A program made the translations under genes and the position numbers. 62,626 nt of DNA from an uncultured Ectothiorhodospiraceae bacterium. GTDB lineage: Bacteria; Pseudomonadota; Gammaproteobacteria; UBA6429; Thiohalophilaceae. Shown here one piece after another: positions 62,558-62,626 of the stretch; the stretch's first letter is position 1, and every line of letters begins with the position of its first letter. The notes below the pieces were generated by a model. It did not search any database, was not told the origin of the DNA, and saw only the letters and a list, made by a program, of their open reading frames with translations. The stretch is taken from contig CAMYJG010000013.1 in NCBI GenBank assembly GCA_947258695.1, positions 1 to 62,626 of the forward strand. Direction: 5' to 3'.

Positions 62558-62626
62558 AACCGGCTAACGGTATCTCCCTGACTTTTACGGTTAGTCCAAG
62601 TAGCTGGCTTTCAAAACAAGAGCCGA
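62558..62626 (+). repeat. 69-bp direct repeat, terminal copy at the window edge
   Basis: Identical to 58731-58799 inside the SPOR gene and ending at the last base of the window. On the minus strand its first bases (AGCCGGTT then AAATTT) could form a CGGTTA/TAACCG pairing like the last pseudoknot of tmRNA, so part of it might also be tmRNA. The WLSKQEP coding part argues for a SPOR origin. Confidence 0.9.

Overview
The window is A+T-rich bacterial DNA, most likely from a polar-flagellated gammaproteobacterium. The evidence is a Pseudomonas/Vibrio-style flagellar hierarchy: a FleQ/FlrA master regulator, the FleS-FleR (FlrB-FlrC) two-component pair, sigma-54 type promoters upstream of structural operons, and FliA/FlgM. 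CheV, a YcgR-like PilZ brake, DUF1249 and a tRNA-Arg with encoded CCA fit the same placement. I cannot name a genus. The odd window length, and a repeat that ends exactly at the last base, suggest that the right edge is a contig end.

Layout. (1) 1-4.7 kb: housekeeping and accessory genes (truncated TauE/SafE permease, DUF445 protein, SHOCT-type protein, glycosyltransferase, DEDD exonuclease, orphan receiver). (2) 4.7-12 kb, minus strand: a compact cluster with an asparagine-synthase-like amidotransferase, a divergent aspartate-carbamoyltransferase paralogue, a 40-residue membrane microprotein, a DUR3-like sodium:solute symporter, an isochorismatase-fold hydrolase, an M20/AllC-type N-carbamoyl hydrolase and a membrane-anchored protein. 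Several junctions are ATGA-type overlaps. The content points to ureide or N-carbamoyl compound metabolism with an unknown substrate. (3) 12.1 kb: tRNA-Arg(CCT). (4) 12.3-44.4 kb: flagellar genes ycgR-flgN-flgM-flgA (minus), then cheV-cheR, flgBCDEFGHI, flgJKL, fliC-flaG-fliD-fliS-fliT, fleQ, fleSR, fliEFGHIJ and fliK. (5) 44.6-55.5 kb: STAS-cheY-cheA-cheW-parA, a globin/triple-PAS soluble chemoreceptor, cheR-cheD-cheB and fliA. (6) 55.7-59 kb: a membrane protein/VWA lipoprotein pair, DUF1249, and a frameshifted Sel1/SPOR gene. (7) 59.4-62.2 kb, minus: an octahaem c-type lipoprotein, a membrane-anchored trihaem protein and a cytochrome b, forming an electron-transfer module. (8) Right edge: a broken 3' fragment of ssrA (tmRNA) joined to an exact 69-bp copy of part of the SPOR gene.

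How it works together. Promoter-like sites trace the flagellar cascade: a sigma-70 site before fleQ, sigma-54 sites before flgA, flgB, flgJ, fleS, fliE and fliK, and a sigma-28 site before cheV. The chemotaxis core is in question because cheA is split by a frameshift that removes the conserved segment joining the dimerisation and kinase domains. fliLMNOPQR, flhBAF, fleN, cheZ and motAB are not in the window, so the flagellar regulon is split across the genome.

The most unusual items are the globin-3xPAS chemoreceptor with a CheR-docking tail, the carbamoyl/ureide cluster whose carbamoyltransferase lacks the aspartate-binding motif, the split cheA, the VWA-lipoprotein pair behind fliA, and the lasso-like repeat linking the SPOR gene to the ssrA fragment.
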